Shown: one piece after another, positions 5,030 to 5,128 of the stretch
How the letters are laid out: each line of letters begins with the position of its first letter
Numbering within the stretch: position 1 is the stretch's first letter
Assembly: GCA_021772215.1 (NCBI GenBank)
Contig: JAJFMK010000221.1
Location: 1 to 5,128, forward strand
DNA length: 5,128 nt
From: Chlamydiota bacterium
Lineage (GTDB): Bacteria; Chlamydiota; Chlamydiia; Chlamydiales; JAJFMK01
Reading direction: 5' to 3'
Notes under the pieces: generated by a model
Told to the model about the DNA's origin: nothing
What the model saw: only the letters and a program-made list of their open reading frames with translations
The model's database searches: none
Made by a program: the position numbers and the translations under genes

Positions 5030-5128
5030 TTACTTAGTCTCTTTGTACTCCACATGCTCACGGATGGTTGGATCATACTTTTTCAATGAGATCCTCTCCG
5101 GCGTGGACGTTTTGTTTTTTTGGGTGAA
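5030..5128 (-). CDS. rpmG: Ribosomal protein L33, C-terminal part (cut by window end)
   Basis: The last 32 residues and the TAA stop (5030-5032) of the 50S subunit protein L33 are visible. They begin F-T-Q-K-N-K-T-S-T-P-E-R and contain the hallmark L15-K-K-Y-D-P-T-I-R-E-H-V, ending Y-K-E-T-K. L33 is usually 50-55 residues, so about 20 N-terminal residues lie beyond the window. The K-K-Y-D-P sequence has Asp where zinc-binding L33 forms have Cys, so this appears to be the zinc-independent type, as in E. coli. The stop lies 8 bases before the permease start, so rpmG probably heads the operon or belongs to a longer one. The rpmG-permease-lolD order matches my recollection of chlamydial genomes and is the best taxonomic clue here. 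Confidence 0.93.
   Translation of the reverse strand, partial: FTQKNKTSTPERISLKKYDPTIREHVEYKETK

Overview
The window looks like part of the chromosome of a member of the Chlamydiota, most likely one of the environmental (amoeba-associated or uncultured) lineages rather than Chlamydiaceae. The main reason is the minus-strand order rpmG - Lol permease - LolD ATPase. As I recall it, this is the same neighbour set as CT150-CT151-CT152 in Chlamydia trachomatis. A large disulfide-bond protein joins a DsbB-like and a DsbH-like half, which (again from recall) are separate neighbouring genes in Chlamydia. No database search was possible, so the phylum call is an inference.

Layout. (i) Positions 1-941, plus strand: the 3' part of an AAA-type ATPase with a DUF4143 C-terminal domain. 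It is cut by the window start and is visibly AT-richer than the rest. (ii) Positions 942-970: a short convergent spacer filled by a hairpin. (iii) Positions 971-1312, minus strand: a small, unrecognised protein with two predicted membrane segments, whose coding sequence holds a perfect 10-bp inverted repeat. (iv) Positions 1360-2406, minus strand: a vitamin K epoxide reductase (VKOR)-thioredoxin fusion for disulfide formation outside the cytoplasm. (v) Positions 2432-3118 and 3120-5021, minus strand: the LolD ATPase and a single, unusually long LolC/E-type permease. (vi) Positions 5030-5128, minus strand: the C-terminal end of ribosomal protein L33, cut by the window end. No stretch over 50 bases lacks a gene.

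The minus-strand genes probably form one transcription unit running from rpmG through the permease and lolD into the VKOR-thioredoxin gene and perhaps the small membrane protein. Gaps are 8, 1, 25 and 47 bases in that order. The theme is envelope building: LolD and its permease extract lipoproteins from the inner membrane for delivery to the outer membrane, while the VKOR-thioredoxin protein would introduce or handle disulfides in exported, cysteine-rich envelope proteins. The plus-strand ATPase is functionally unrelated and may be an acquired or mobile-type accessory gene.

The items most worth a second look are the internal ribosome-binding site plus complete signal-peptide-like segment in the middle of the VKOR-thioredoxin fusion, the roughly 220 extra residues in the Lol permease, and the small two-membrane-segment protein. 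I found no CRISPR array, tRNA, rRNA or insertion sequence, and no clear sign of a wholly new multi-gene system.
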